64,000 bases of DNA from Brucella daejeonensis (GTDB taxonomy: Bacteria; Pseudomonadota; Alphaproteobacteria; Rhizobiales; Rhizobiaceae): positions 148,693-212,692 of the forward strand of contig NZ_JACIJG010000009.1 of the NCBI RefSeq assembly GCF_014199265.1, given 5' to 3'. Numbering within the stretch: the first letter of the stretch is position 1; each line of letters opens with the position of its first letter. The notes under the pieces are model-generated. The model searched no databases and had not been told where the DNA came from. It saw only the letters and a program-made list of their open reading frames with translations. This document shows positions 43,244 to 51,697 of the stretch, in pieces. Position numbers and translations under genes: made by a program.

Positions 43244-45217
43244 TTACCGGGCGGCGCCGCCGTGCCGCAGCGCGCGAATGGCTGAGACCGAAAGGGCGTT
43301 GAGCGCCGCCTGCATCGGCAGGGCGGAAGAAAACAGGAAGCCCTGCCCGCTGTTGCAGCCGAGGCGGCAGAGTGTTTTGCGGTCGTCCTCCGTCTCGATG
43401 CCTTCCGCCGTCACCTTGATGCCGAGGGCCTTACCCATTTCCACCATGGCGCGCACCATATGCTGGTCGCGGGGCGAGGCGGCGATACCGCGCACGAACA
43501 CCTTGTCGATCTTGATCTTGGTGACGATACCCTTCTTCAGCGAAGCGAAAGTGGCAAAGCCGGTGCCGAAATCGTCGAGCGCGATGGCAAGCCCGGCGCT
43601 CGCCAGCGTGACGAGGCTGTCGTTCACGCCGCGCTGATCGAAGGGGGCGTCCTCCGTCACCTCGATTTCCAGCATCGAGGCCGGAAGCTTGCGCTTTTCG
43701 AGCTGCGAGAGGATTTCATGCGGGATGCGCCCGCCCGCCAGTTCCCGGGGCGAAAGGTTCATCGCGACAGTCAGGTCGCCGCGCCCGCTTTCCAACAGCC
43801 TGTCGATCATCTCGCAGCAATTGAAGAACACATTATGCGTAAGCTGCCGCACCACGCCGACCTGGCAGGCGACGTCGATGATTTCCGGCGGCGCGATGGC
43901 GCCGTGCTGCGGGTGATCCCAGCGCAGCAGCGCTTCGAAACCGACGATCTGGCCGGACGACAGTTCCACGACCGGCTGGAAAAAGGTCTGTATCTGCCCG
44001 GTTTCGATGGCGATGCGCAGATCCCGCTCTATGCTCCGCTTGCGCTCCCATTCGTGCTGCAAGTGCTTCTCGAAGAAAAAATACTCGTTGCGGCCCCGCT
44101 TCTTGGCGGCATAAAGCGCAAAATCCGCCCGCAGCAGCATGTCGACCGGGTCGATCCTATCCAGACGGCATATGCCGACGCAGGCACCGATTTCCACAGA
44201 CAGGATGCCCTGATAATGAGCCGTCACGCTGCCGATGATGCGTGCGGCAACCAGCCCCGCCTCGATACCGGTCGTGGGTTCGGGATAGACCAGGACGAAT
44301 TCGTCGCCGCCGATCCGCGCCAGGACGGAACGTTCCGGCGCAACCCGGCCGACACGCTGGGCGATGGCCACAAGAAGATCGTCGCCCATCTTGTGGCCAT
44401 AGGTGTCGTTGACGGATTTGAACCCGTCGAGGTCGATCAGCATGACGATGAAGGGGCCCTCCTGCGCCGAGAACTGGCGGACGGAGCTTTCAAGCCCGCG
44501 CCGGTTGAAAAGTCCGGTCAGCGGGTCTTCCTGCGATTTGAGCGCCATCTCGTCGGCGCTCTGCTTGGCCTCGTGCTTGAGCCTGCTTGCTTCGGTGAAA
44601 CGGTGCTGCCCCAGAAGCACGCCGCGCGTGATCCCGAACCAGAACAGAACGATGGAAAAGGCGAGCACGCCATATTGGAGGGTGGCTTGCCACATCAGGC
44701 AGGCCGCGGTCACGATCAGGGGCGGCGTGATGAAATTGATCCCGACCGCCGCATGGGACGAACTGAAAATGACCGCGCCGGCGCAGATACCGGCAAGAAT
44801 GACCAGATAGACGGGAGATTCCACAACCGTGAAACCGTGGGAGAGGATCGCCACGCCTGCCCAGACCATGCCGGAGAGAAGCGCGAGCAGGCGAAACCGC
44901 GCAAGCTTGCGCTCGATCGCGGCGGCATTTTCGTCCGGCGCGCCCATGCTGCGGTAAAAGACGACCGCGTCGATGAAGCGTATCCCGTTGATGAGATTGA
45001 CCAGCACGAACCAGACGATGGGAACGATAAATTGCTGATGGGTGATCTGGACCAGCAGGATGAGCACCGACAAGGTGCTGCTGATCGGCATGGAGAAACG
45101 CATCCCCTCGCAGATGTCCCGCAGCTGATCCGCCATGATCCGGTCGGCCAGATGGCCTTCCTGCCGGCTATAGGCGGCTTTGGCCAGTTGCAGCCAATAT
45201 CTGATTTTCGACCCCAT
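43244..45217 (-). CDS. Membrane GGDEF-EAL protein (cyclic di-GMP metabolism)
   Basis: A 657-residue inner-membrane protein. About 6 helices lie between 43 and 200 with no recognised periplasmic sensor domain. A GGDEF domain (about 228-385) has an intact RIGGDEF (301-307), and an EAL domain (about 395-645) has an intact EALLRW (428-433). The residues before GGDEF do not form the RxxD inhibitory site. It could make or degrade c-di-GMP; the direction of net activity cannot be read from sequence. c-di-GMP commonly controls exopolysaccharide output, so a link with the upstream locus is possible. Start ATG 45217 has a weak ribosome site. Confidence 0.9.
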   Translation of the reverse strand: MGSKIRYWLQLAKAAYSRQEGHLADRIMADQLRDICEGMRFSMPISSTLSVLILLVQITHQQFIVPIVWFVLVNLINGIRFIDAVVFYRSMGAPDENAAAIERKLARFRLLALLSGMVWAGVAILSHGFTVVESPVYLVILAGICAGAVIFSSSHAAVGINFITPPLIVTAACLMWQATLQYGVLAFSIVLFWFGITRGVLLGQHRFTEASRLKHEAKQSADEMALKSQEDPLTGLFNRRGLESSVRQFSAQEGPFIVMLIDLDGFKSVNDTYGHKMGDDLLVAIAQRVGRVAPERSVLARIGGDEFVLVYPEPTTGIEAGLVAARIIGSVTAHYQGILSVEIGACVGICRLDRIDPVDMLLRADFALYAAKKRGRNEYFFFEKHLQHEWERKRSIERDLRIAIETGQIQTFFQPVVELSSGQIVGFEALLRWDHPQHGAIAPPEIIDVACQVGVVRQLTHNVFFNCCEMIDRLLESGRGDLTVAMNLSPRELAGGRIPHEILSQLEKRKLPASMLEIEVTEDAPFDQRGVNDSLVTLASAGLAIALDDFGTGFATFASLKKGIVTKIKIDKVFVRGIAASPRDQHMVRAMVEMGKALGIKVTAEGIETEDDRKTLCRLGCNSGQGFLFSSALPMQAALNALSVSAIRALRHGGAAR

Positions 45218-45411
45218 CTGTCAGTCACCGCGACCAGGCGCATTCAACATTTCCGATCGGGCGCGCCTCTCGTCTTCGAGAGAAATGACCCACGCGAAAT
45301 GGCCCAAGCGAAATGGAATGCCTGTGAACATGCCCCATCGGGCAAGTGTACATATATGAACGCTAAATTTCTATTAGCTAATTATTTGAAACGATGCAAT
45401 TCTCCCGAAAA

Positions 45412-46701
45412 CTACTCGGTCAGCGGTTCTTCGGCGGTCAGCAGCAGCTTGTCGATACGGCGTCCGTCGAGATCGGCGATTTCGAACACCCAGCCGTTCT
45501 TGACGAAGGTTTCGCCCACGTCCGGCAGGTGCTTCAGCTCCTCGAGCGCCAGGCCCGCGACCGTATTGTACTCCGCATCCTCATCAAGGGGAAAACGCAG
45601 AAACTCGGAAAACTCGTCGATGGGCATCCAGCCGGAGACGATGTAGGTGCCGTCGGCGCGGCGCACGATGGCCTGTTCCTCGACACGATCCTCCTGCATG
45701 GCGCCGATGATCGCCTCGATCACGTCGCCTGCGGTGATCACGCCTTCGAAATGGCCGTATTCGTCATAGACCAGCACCATATGGCTCGGCGTGCGGCGAA
45801 TGGCTTCGACCACGTCCAGCGCATCGGAGAAATCCGAGACGACGGGAACATCCCGGAGGATATCGCGGATATTGACGCTTCCCCTGGCGGAAAGCGCGCT
45901 GAAGAAATCGCGCACCTGCAGGACACCGATCACCTCGTCGGAATCCTCGCCACGCACCGGAAGCCGCGAACGGACGGTATCTTGCAACTGCGTGCGGATT
46001 TCCTCGAAACTGTCGTCGATATCGATCATTTCGACATCGAGACGGGGCGTCATCAGCCCCCGCGCCGTGCGGTCGGCAAGGCGCATGACCCCGGCGATCA
46101 TGCGGGACTCTTCCGTCTCGATCACGCCCGCGCTATGCGCTTCGGCGAGAACGGACCTGATTTCCTCGTCGGTGACGCCATCGCTCGTCTTGCCCGACTG
46201 GCCAAGCAGCCTGAGCACAAGGCGGCCCGACATATCGAGAAGCCAGACGAGGGGCGCGGCGAGTTTCGACAAAAGCGCCATGGCCGGCGCAACGCGGCTT
46301 GCGACCGCTTCCGGCTCGCGCAGCGCGATCTGTTTCGGCACCAGTTCGCCGACGATCAGCGAAAGATAGGTGATCACCACCACGACAGAACCGACGCCCA
46401 GCGCATCGGCGACGGAAGACGACACGCCCTGGGCCACGAGCCAGCCCGTCAGGCGCGCACCGAGCGTCGCACCGGAAAAGGCACCCGACAGAATGCCCAC
46501 CAGCGTGATGCCGATCTGGACGGTGGAAAGAAAACGGCCCGGATTTTCGGCCAGTTCGATGGCCATGCGGGCGCCCCGGCTCCCCTTGTCGGCCATCACC
46601 CTCAATCGCGCAGGACGGGAGGAAACCACTGCAAGTTCCGACATGGCAAGAACGCCGTTGAGAATTGTCAGCAGCGCGACCGTAATTATTTCAAAATACA
46701 A
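45412..46701 (-). CDS. CNNM/CBS-domain membrane protein, hemolysin C/CorC family (TTG start)
   Basis: A 429-residue protein. The CNNM (DUF21) transmembrane domain covers about 1-190: IITVALLTILNGVLAMSELAVVSS. A CBS pair covers about 205-335 (MTPRLDVEMIDIDDS near 214-228, then HMVLVYDEYGHFEGVIT). A CorC_HlyC domain covers about 345-425. Relatives are implicated in Mg2+/Co2+ homeostasis; the old hemolysin name is not a functional claim. The first codon is TTG 46701 with GAGGGGA about 6-12 nt upstream; no ATG suits. Confidence 0.88.
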   Translation of the reverse strand: MYFEIITVALLTILNGVLAMSELAVVSSRPARLRVMADKGSRGARMAIELAENPGRFLSTVQIGITLVGILSGAFSGATLGARLTGWLVAQGVSSSVADALGVGSVVVVITYLSLIVGELVPKQIALREPEAVASRVAPAMALLSKLAAPLVWLLDMSGRLVLRLLGQSGKTSDGVTDEEIRSVLAEAHSAGVIETEESRMIAGVMRLADRTARGLMTPRLDVEMIDIDDSFEEIRTQLQDTVRSRLPVRGEDSDEVIGVLQVRDFFSALSARGSVNIRDILRDVPVVSDFSDALDVVEAIRRTPSHMVLVYDEYGHFEGVITAGDVIEAIIGAMQEDRVEEQAIVRRADGTYIVSGWMPIDEFSEFLRFPLDEDAEYNTVAGLALEELKHLPDVGETFVKNGWVFEIADLDGRRIDKLLLTAEEPLTE

Positions 46702-46869
46702 AATGTCCCCTCGGGATCAGATAGTCAGCACGCGATAATAGAAAGGAACCGCCTGACTTTCCAGAGGCGGCGGCAGAAATTACAATAATAGCTGCAAAGA
46801 CCGGATATCTGGCCGTAGACAGGGTCGCGGCCCGCCGGTTCGATGGAACTGGCAGGCCGCAACCCTGAA

Positions 46870-47475
46870 TCACTTGCCGATAAACGACTGCACGGCGGCA
46901 AGTTCCGTCTGCCGCAGTTCATGCCCGCCCGGATGCCAGACAAGCTCGACCCCGGCCTTCTGGCGCTCGAAATACCGTGCGAGCGCTTCCGTCAGGTCCG
47001 GCGGGCAGATGGGGTCCATGCGCCCGGCGGTCATGAGAATCCTCGCGCCGCCAAGCGCCGGATTGTCTTTCGGCAGAAACGGCACCAGCGGATGCAGGAG
47101 CACCGCCTTGTCGAAAATTTTCTCTTTTTCGATCAACAGATTGGCCATGATATTGGCACCGTTGGAATAACCGAGCCCGATCACTTCCGAGGGTTCGTGC
47201 TCGGCCACCAGCCCGGCGATGAAACCGGCCATCTTGTCGGTGGCGCGGGCAAGGTCGTCCATGTCGTAGACGCCCTCGCCGGTGCGGCGGAAGAAGCGGG
47301 CCGCGCCATATTCCGAAACATCGCCCCTCGGCGACACGATGGTCGCTTCCGGCAATAATTGTTCGGCCAGTCCGAAGAACTGGTTCTCGTCGCCGCCCGT
47401 ACCGTGAAAGACGATGAAAAGCGGAGCGCCCTTCGCACCGGCCTTCCGCCGGTGCGTATAGGTCTGGTTGGTCAT
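46870..47475 (-). CDS. Alpha/beta hydrolase, MhqD-like carboxylesterase/phospholipase family
   Basis: A cytoplasmic serine hydrolase of 201 residues. The nucleophile elbow is GLGYSNGAN with Ser104, preceded by the oxyanion motif FHGTGGDE (23-30). The Asp is in TAGRMDPICPP and the His in WHPGGHEL. It follows the ring-cleavage-dioxygenase-like gene by 24 nt, a pairing known from the B. subtilis mhq genes, where such enzymes are linked to resistance to quinones and hydroquinones. AAGGGGAG precedes ATG 47475. Confidence 0.86.
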   Translation of the reverse strand: MTNQTYTHRRKAGAKGAPLFIVFHGTGGDENQFFGLAEQLLPEATIVSPRGDVSEYGAARFFRRTGEGVYDMDDLARATDKMAGFIAGLVAEHEPSEVIGLGYSNGANIMANLLIEKEKIFDKAVLLHPLVPFLPKDNPALGGARILMTAGRMDPICPPDLTEALARYFERQKAGVELVWHPGGHELRQTELAAVQSFIGK

Positions 47476-47499
47476 GGTTTTTCTCCCCTTCCTGCCGGG

Positions 47500-48426
47500 T
47501 CAAATCCTGTCGAGATGCTCTTCAAGATAATTGCGCAGATGCTGGTGCTGCGTCGGCAGCTTCAGCGCCTCGCCGAGATGAGCCGTATCTTCGTCGCGGT
47601 CGAAACCCGGCTCGCTGGTGGCCACCTCGAACAGCACGCCGCCCGGCGTGCGGAAATAGATCGCCCAGAAGTAATCGCGGTCGATGGGTGGCGTTACGTT
47701 ATATCCTGTATCGACCAGCGCCTTGCGCACTTCGAGCTGCTTTTCGCGGCTATCGACGGCGAAAGCCACGTGATGCACCGAGCCTGCCCCCTGCTGGTTG
47801 CGGGCGACGCCGGGCAGGGTTTCGAGATCGATGACGCCAGCGCCGTTGCCTTCCGGCATGACGAGACGGGTGATGCCGTCCTTCGAGTCGAGCGTCTGAT
47901 AGCCCATATATTTCAGGAGTTCCGAGGTCGCGCCCTCGTCGCGCAGCCGCATCGATACCGAGTGGAAACCGCGAATGGCATGGTCCGGGTCGATCCCTTC
48001 ATGCACCCATGGCGCACGCGGATCGTCCTTCACTTCCACCAATGCAAAGCCGTCGCCGTCCGGCCCACGAAAATGGATACGCTTTTCACCAAACGCCTCG
48101 TCTTCGGATTCCACCTTGACGGCGGATTGCGCAAAGCGGTCCTTCCAGAAGCCGAGCGAGCCCTGCGGCACGGCAAAAACGGTGGTCCCCACCTCGCCCG
48201 TGCCTTCGCGTCCGCGCGGTATGCCGGGGAACGGAAAATAGGTCATCACGGTGCCGGGCGCGCCGGTTTCGTCGCCGTAATAGAGGTGATAGACACTCGG
48301 ATCGTCGAAATTGACGGTCTTCTTGACGCGGCGCAGCCCAAGCACATCTGTGAAGAACCGGTTGTTCGAGCGCGCATCGGCGGCAAGCGACGTAACGTGA
48401 TGGAGGCCCTTGATCTGGTTAAGCAT
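47500..48426 (-). CDS. Ring-cleaving dioxygenase (VOC/glyoxalase fold), MhqO-like
   Basis: A two-domain VOC protein of 308 residues. GLHHVTSLAADARSNNRFF at about 7-25 gives the first metal His, VHHVAFAVDSREKQ near 213-226 the second, and LFEVATSEPGF near 262-272 the Glu ligand. Relatives (MhqO, LinE-type, YkcA) cleave hydroquinone-like rings. It is first in a two-gene operon with the MhqD-like hydrolase. A strong palindrome 77-95 nt upstream may be the binding site of a MarR-type repressor such as MhqR. Confidence 0.86.
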   Translation of the reverse strand: MLNQIKGLHHVTSLAADARSNNRFFTDVLGLRRVKKTVNFDDPSVYHLYYGDETGAPGTVMTYFPFPGIPRGREGTGEVGTTVFAVPQGSLGFWKDRFAQSAVKVESEDEAFGEKRIHFRGPDGDGFALVEVKDDPRAPWVHEGIDPDHAIRGFHSVSMRLRDEGATSELLKYMGYQTLDSKDGITRLVMPEGNGAGVIDLETLPGVARNQQGAGSVHHVAFAVDSREKQLEVRKALVDTGYNVTPPIDRDYFWAIYFRTPGGVLFEVATSEPGFDRDEDTAHLGEALKLPTQHQHLRNYLEEHLDRI

Positions 48427-48502
48427 GGCGTTCTCTCCTGTTGTGTTACCGCCAATATAACCCGCCCCATCTATATTGAAATATTGACAATCATGGACAG
48501 AT

Positions 48503-48521
48503 TGTATCTATTTTAGATACA
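48503..48521. promoter_or_regulatory. Perfect palindrome between divergent mhq-like and DUF808 genes
   Basis: TGTATCTATTTTAGATACA has two perfect 8-bp arms and a 3-nt centre. On the plus strand a consensus TTGACA (48484-48489) lies 17 nt before TCTATT (48507-48512), so the palindrome covers the -10 of a promoter directed at the DUF808 gene; it also lies upstream of the dioxygenase gene. The TATCT...AGATA core resembles the published B. subtilis MhqR operator. An operator is the best reading. Confidence 0.68.
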
Positions 48522-48605
48522 GCAACACCGAAGACAATTTCCATCTGGACGCCCCCCCCATTCAAAGTTTAGCTACATCCATCAACGATTATGGAAAGGG
48601 TTCCC

Positions 48606-49559
48606 ATGGCGTCCGGCTTGTTCGCGCTTCTCGATGATGTCGCAGCGATCGCGAAAATGGCAGCAGCCTCGCTCGACGATGTTGCGGGGCAGACGACAAA
48701 AGCAAGCGCCAAGGCGGCAGGCATCGTCATCGACGATACGGCCGTGACGCCCAAATATGTCGTCGGCCTGAAACCCGAACGCGAATTGCCGGTGATCTGG
48801 AAAATCACCAAGGGGTCGCTGCGCAACAAGCTGGTGTTTCTTCTGCCCGCAGCGCTCCTTCTGGGTTATTTCGCCCCGGCCCTCATCATGCCGATCCTGA
48901 TGATCGGCGGCATCTATCTCGCCTTCGAAGGCACGGAAAAGCTGGTGGAGTTCTTCATCCCGCACGAGGAAGAGGAACATGAGGAGGTCAAGGGCGCGAC
49001 ACCCGGAGAAGTCGAGGAAGCCACCGTCAATGGCGCCATTCGCACCGACTTCATCCTTTCGGCGGAAATCATGGCCCTGACGCTCGCCGGGCTTGCGCCA
49101 TCGAGTATCTATATGCAGGCCGTCGTCCTCGCCAGCGTCGGCATATTGATCACCTTCGCCGTCTACGGCGTGGTCGGGATTATCGTGAAGCTCGACGATA
49201 TCGGCCTGTCGCTGGTGCGTAACAGCCATAACAGGTTCGGCAGGAACCTCGGCAAGGGGCTGGTCGCGGGGATGCCCATCGTGCTGAAGATCCTCAGCAC
49301 CGTCGGCACGATCGCCATGCTGTGGGTCGGCGGCAGCATCATCGTGCACGGGCTGGCTTCGATCGGCATTCACGGCGTCGAAGCCTTCATCCACTCCGCC
49401 GTCTCGCATCTGCCAACCGAAGGCACCCGTTTCGCCGCCGTCTTCGAATGGATCGCGACCTCGTTCCTTCAGGCCGTGCTCGCCGTGCTGATCGGCCTCG
49501 TTGTGGTGCTCGCCGTCAAGGCGGGCAAGTCGTTCAGGACGAAGATTCAGGCCAGATAG
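48606..49559 (+). CDS. DUF808 (YedI) family inner-membrane protein
   Basis: A 317-residue protein with about 7 hydrophobic helices. The N-terminal [28 protein letters not shown] is the hallmark of DUF808/YedI. A charged loop ([11 protein letters not shown]) lies near 120-130. The molecular function is not known. ATG 48606 is chosen because the family motif starts there and AAGGG precedes it; an in-frame ATG at 48591 adds five residues. It is divergent from the dioxygenase gene and shares the palindrome-containing region. Its end overlaps the convergent dienelactone hydrolase gene by 13 nt. Confidence 0.85.
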   Translation: MASGLFALLDDVAAIAKMAAASLDDVAGQTTKASAKAAGIVIDDTAVTPKYVVGLKPERELPVIWKITKGSLRNKLVFLLPAALLLGYFAPALIMPILMIGGIYLAFEGTEKLVEFFIPHEEEEHEEVKGATPGEVEEATVNGAIRTDFILSAEIMALTLAGLAPSSIYMQAVVLASVGILITFAVYGVVGIIVKLDDIGLSLVRNSHNRFGRNLGKGLVAGMPIVLKILSTVGTIAMLWVGGSIIVHGLASIGIHGVEAFIHSAVSHLPTEGTRFAAVFEWIATSFLQAVLAVLIGLVVVLAVKAGKSFRTKIQAR

Positions 49560-50434
49560 CGCCTGAACCATTCTATCGTGCGGTCCCATGCGAGCTTTGC
49601 CGCCGCCTCGTCGTAGCGCGGCGTCGAATCGTTATGGAAACCATGGTTGACGCCCGGATAGACATAAGCCTCGTAGGTCTTTCCGTTCTTTTTCAGGGCC
49701 TCTTCATAGGCCGGCCAGCCTGCGTTGACGTTCTTGTCCAGCTCCGCATAGTGCAGCAGGAGCGGCGCCTTGATGCGCGACACCTCGTCGGCTGGCGCCT
49801 GCCTGCCATAGAAGGGAACGGCGGCCGCGAGCTCGGGGAATGCGACCGCCACCGCATTGGCAACGCCCCCGCCATAGCAGAAACCCGTAATGCCCACCTT
49901 TCCGTTCGTCAGGTCGCTTTTCATCATGAAATCGACGGCAGCGAAGAAATCGTTCATCAGCTTGGTCGGGTCGACCTGCTGCTGCAATTCGCGGCCCTTT
50001 TCGTCATTGCCCGGATAGCCGCCGACCGAGGTCAGCCCGTCGGGCGCAAGCGCGATGAAACCCGCTTTCGCAACGCGGCGGGCAACATCTTCGATATAGG
50101 GATTGAGGCCGCGATTTTCGTGCACGACGACCACCGCCGGCAGCTTGCCCTGCATCTTGGCCGGACGCACGAGATAGGCGCGGACCTCGCCGTTTCCTTC
50201 CGGCGACGGGTAGGTGATATATTCGGGCAGGATGTCGGGATCGGTGAATTCGACCTGTTGCGCCATCGCATAATCGGGGCTGAGCGATGCCAGTATCGCC
50301 GTCGCCGTCACCGTGCCCACCGCGAATTTTGCGGCCCGATCCAGAAATTCGCGCTTGGTTATCCGGCCATGCGCATAAAAATCGTAAAGTTCGAGAAGTT
50401 CTTGCGGGAAATCTTTTGCTGTCAGACGTGTCAT
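49547..50434 (-). CDS. Dienelactone hydrolase family protein, probably exported
   Basis: A 295-residue alpha/beta hydrolase. The catalytic triad of the family is visible: Cys186 in GFCYGGG, Asp233 in AELDKN and His264 in GVNHGFHN. Residues 26-58 look like a Tat-type signal, [15 protein letters not shown] followed by a hydrophobic stretch ending AMA-QQ, with Lys-Arg in place of Arg-Arg. Relatives hydrolyse lactones and esters. It is probably periplasmic if the KR signal is functional. It is followed on the same strand only by the convergent DUF808 gene end. Confidence 0.86.
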   Translation of the reverse strand: MTRLTAKDFPQELLELYDFYAHGRITKREFLDRAAKFAVGTVTATAILASLSPDYAMAQQVEFTDPDILPEYITYPSPEGNGEVRAYLVRPAKMQGKLPAVVVVHENRGLNPYIEDVARRVAKAGFIALAPDGLTSVGGYPGNDEKGRELQQQVDPTKLMNDFFAAVDFMMKSDLTNGKVGITGFCYGGGVANAVAVAFPELAAAVPFYGRQAPADEVSRIKAPLLLHYAELDKNVNAGWPAYEEALKKNGKTYEAYVYPGVNHGFHNDSTPRYDEAAAKLAWDRTIEWFRRYLA

Positions 50435-50497
50435 GGTCAGTTTCTCCTCAACAGACCTCAGCTTAGGACATTTTCCCCAAAGTGCGAAGACACCCGG

Positions 50498-51355
50498 CTA
50501 CGCGCAAAACTCCAGAACCGTGCCGCTTGCATCCTGCGGCAGCACGGCAATGCCCGCCGCGGTCTTCACATAAGAAACGCCGTTGGCGTCGAGCGTCGCC
50601 CGCGCCCTGTCCAGCGAGCCGACACGGATACGCAAGACCGCAAAGGCCTGCGCGGGCGTCCCGCCAAAATCCGCATCCGGGTAGAGTTCGGCGGCCTTCT
50701 CCCGGTCGAGAACCACGATATCGGCGGAGTTCGGGCCGGTCGAGACCGTCCAGCCGCCATTCCGCGCGCTGGCCCTGCCCTCGGCGAAAAGGCGTGCAAA
50801 ACCCAGTGCCGTCGCCTCCGGCTCGGCGGAAATGGCAATGATGGCCGAAAGTCCCTTCGCGCTGTTGGCGTGCTCGATCAGTTCCGGCAGCCAGACCGTT
50901 TCACGCGTCTTGTGCTGGCACATGAACACCATGCCCTGCGGCACCTCGCTGCTGGAAAAGGGCACGGTTTCAAAGGCCGCCACGCCCTCGCCGCCGCCCG
51001 GAAGCTGCACGGGCCGCTGGAAAGCGCCCACCTCGCCGGTCGCAAACCCCAGCGCCGCCAGTTCCGTTTTCGCCTCGCGCGCATTGTCGATGCGGCAGGC
51101 GATTGCGTGCAGCCCTTCGCCCTGTGCGCCGAGTTTCTCACGCTGGTGCAGATTGCCCGGCGTCTCGGCCACGATGCCCAGAAGTTCGAAATAATCTTCC
51201 GGGAACATGATCGTGTAATTGCCCGTGCCCTTTTCCTTGCTGTGCAGCCCGCGCGGGCTCAGCGTGAAACCGAGGCGGCGATATTGCGCGGCGCTTTTCT
51301 CCAGGTCGCCAACGAGAAGAAAAACATGGTCGACGCCTTTGACCGGATGGGACAT
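50498..51355 (-). CDS. VOC/glyoxalase-like domain protein
   Basis: A 285-residue protein of the glyoxalase-like superfamily (PF13468 type). The first module has VKGVDHVFLLVGDLEKSAAQYRRLGFTLSPRG (residues 5-36), with a metal His at residue 10. The second ends SGTVLEFC with the Glu. The natural substrate is unknown; these proteins can be dioxygenases, isomerases or binding proteins. It lies 63 nt upstream of the dienelactone hydrolase gene on the same strand, so both may belong to one small detoxification or aromatic-compound unit. Confidence 0.8.
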   Translation of the reverse strand: MSHPVKGVDHVFLLVGDLEKSAAQYRRLGFTLSPRGLHSKEKGTGNYTIMFPEDYFELLGIVAETPGNLHQREKLGAQGEGLHAIACRIDNAREAKTELAALGFATGEVGAFQRPVQLPGGGEGVAAFETVPFSSSEVPQGMVFMCQHKTRETVWLPELIEHANSAKGLSAIIAISAEPEATALGFARLFAEGRASARNGGWTVSTGPNSADIVVLDREKAAELYPDADFGGTPAQAFAVLRIRVGSLDRARATLDANGVSYVKTAAGIAVLPQDASGTVLEFCA

Positions 51356-51697
51356 GCGAAATTCCTTTTCTGTTTCTTCGCCGGGCCAATCGACAGCCGG
51401 AGCGCGGTTTGCGCCATGCCGCCGCCTCCTTGGTCGCAGGAAAGGCCGCTCACGCCAAACCTATCGAAAAAATCGACATTTATTAAAGCGGAACCACAGG
51501 GAAAATTTTCCAATTTTTGGCATTATATTAGTTTATCTTGACAATATCGTCACGCATTCTAGCATATCGATGCTTGTATGGAATAAAGACCTTCTGAAGC
51601 GGCTTTTCGAGCAATTTCAGGGGCTTGAACAATATTGGGACCTGCGGGAAAAAGAGGCTTGAAAGCCCTCCCTCAACGTCCTTCAGGGGAACAGAGA
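51356..51697. promoter_or_regulatory. Upstream region of the peptide-type ABC operon
   Basis: 342 bases between the leftward VOC gene and the rightward solute-binding protein gene. The centre (51480-51570) is AT-rich and contains the best housekeeping-type promoter of the window (51538-51565). A 30-codon frame (51570-51662) ends 35 nt before the binding protein; it has no ribosome site and I do not call it. AGGGGA precedes the binding-protein start. Confidence 0.5.
51538..51565 (+). promoter_or_regulatory. Candidate promoter of the ABC/amidohydrolase operon
   Basis: A consensus -35 TTGACA (51538-51543) is followed after 16 nt by TAGCAT (51560-51565). Transcription would start near 51572, leaving a leader of about 125 nt before the solute-binding protein. 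No operator-like palindrome overlaps it. Confidence 0.5.

Noticed and set aside
43460..45646. 728-codon plus-strand open frame
   Set aside because: Antisense to the GGDEF-EAL gene, whose catalytic motifs are intact. Composition is that of a shadow frame.
45412..46701. Calling the CNNM/CBS protein a hemolysin
   Set aside because: The name is historical. The domain order (DUF21, CBS pair, CorC_HlyC) points to metal-ion homeostasis, with no toxin features.
49322..51541. 739-codon plus-strand open frame
   Set aside because: Antisense to the dienelactone hydrolase and VOC genes, both with recognisable active sites.
51570..51662. 30-codon frame between the promoter and the solute-binding protein gene
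   Set aside because: No ribosome binding site and no likeness to a known leader peptide. It could be chance.
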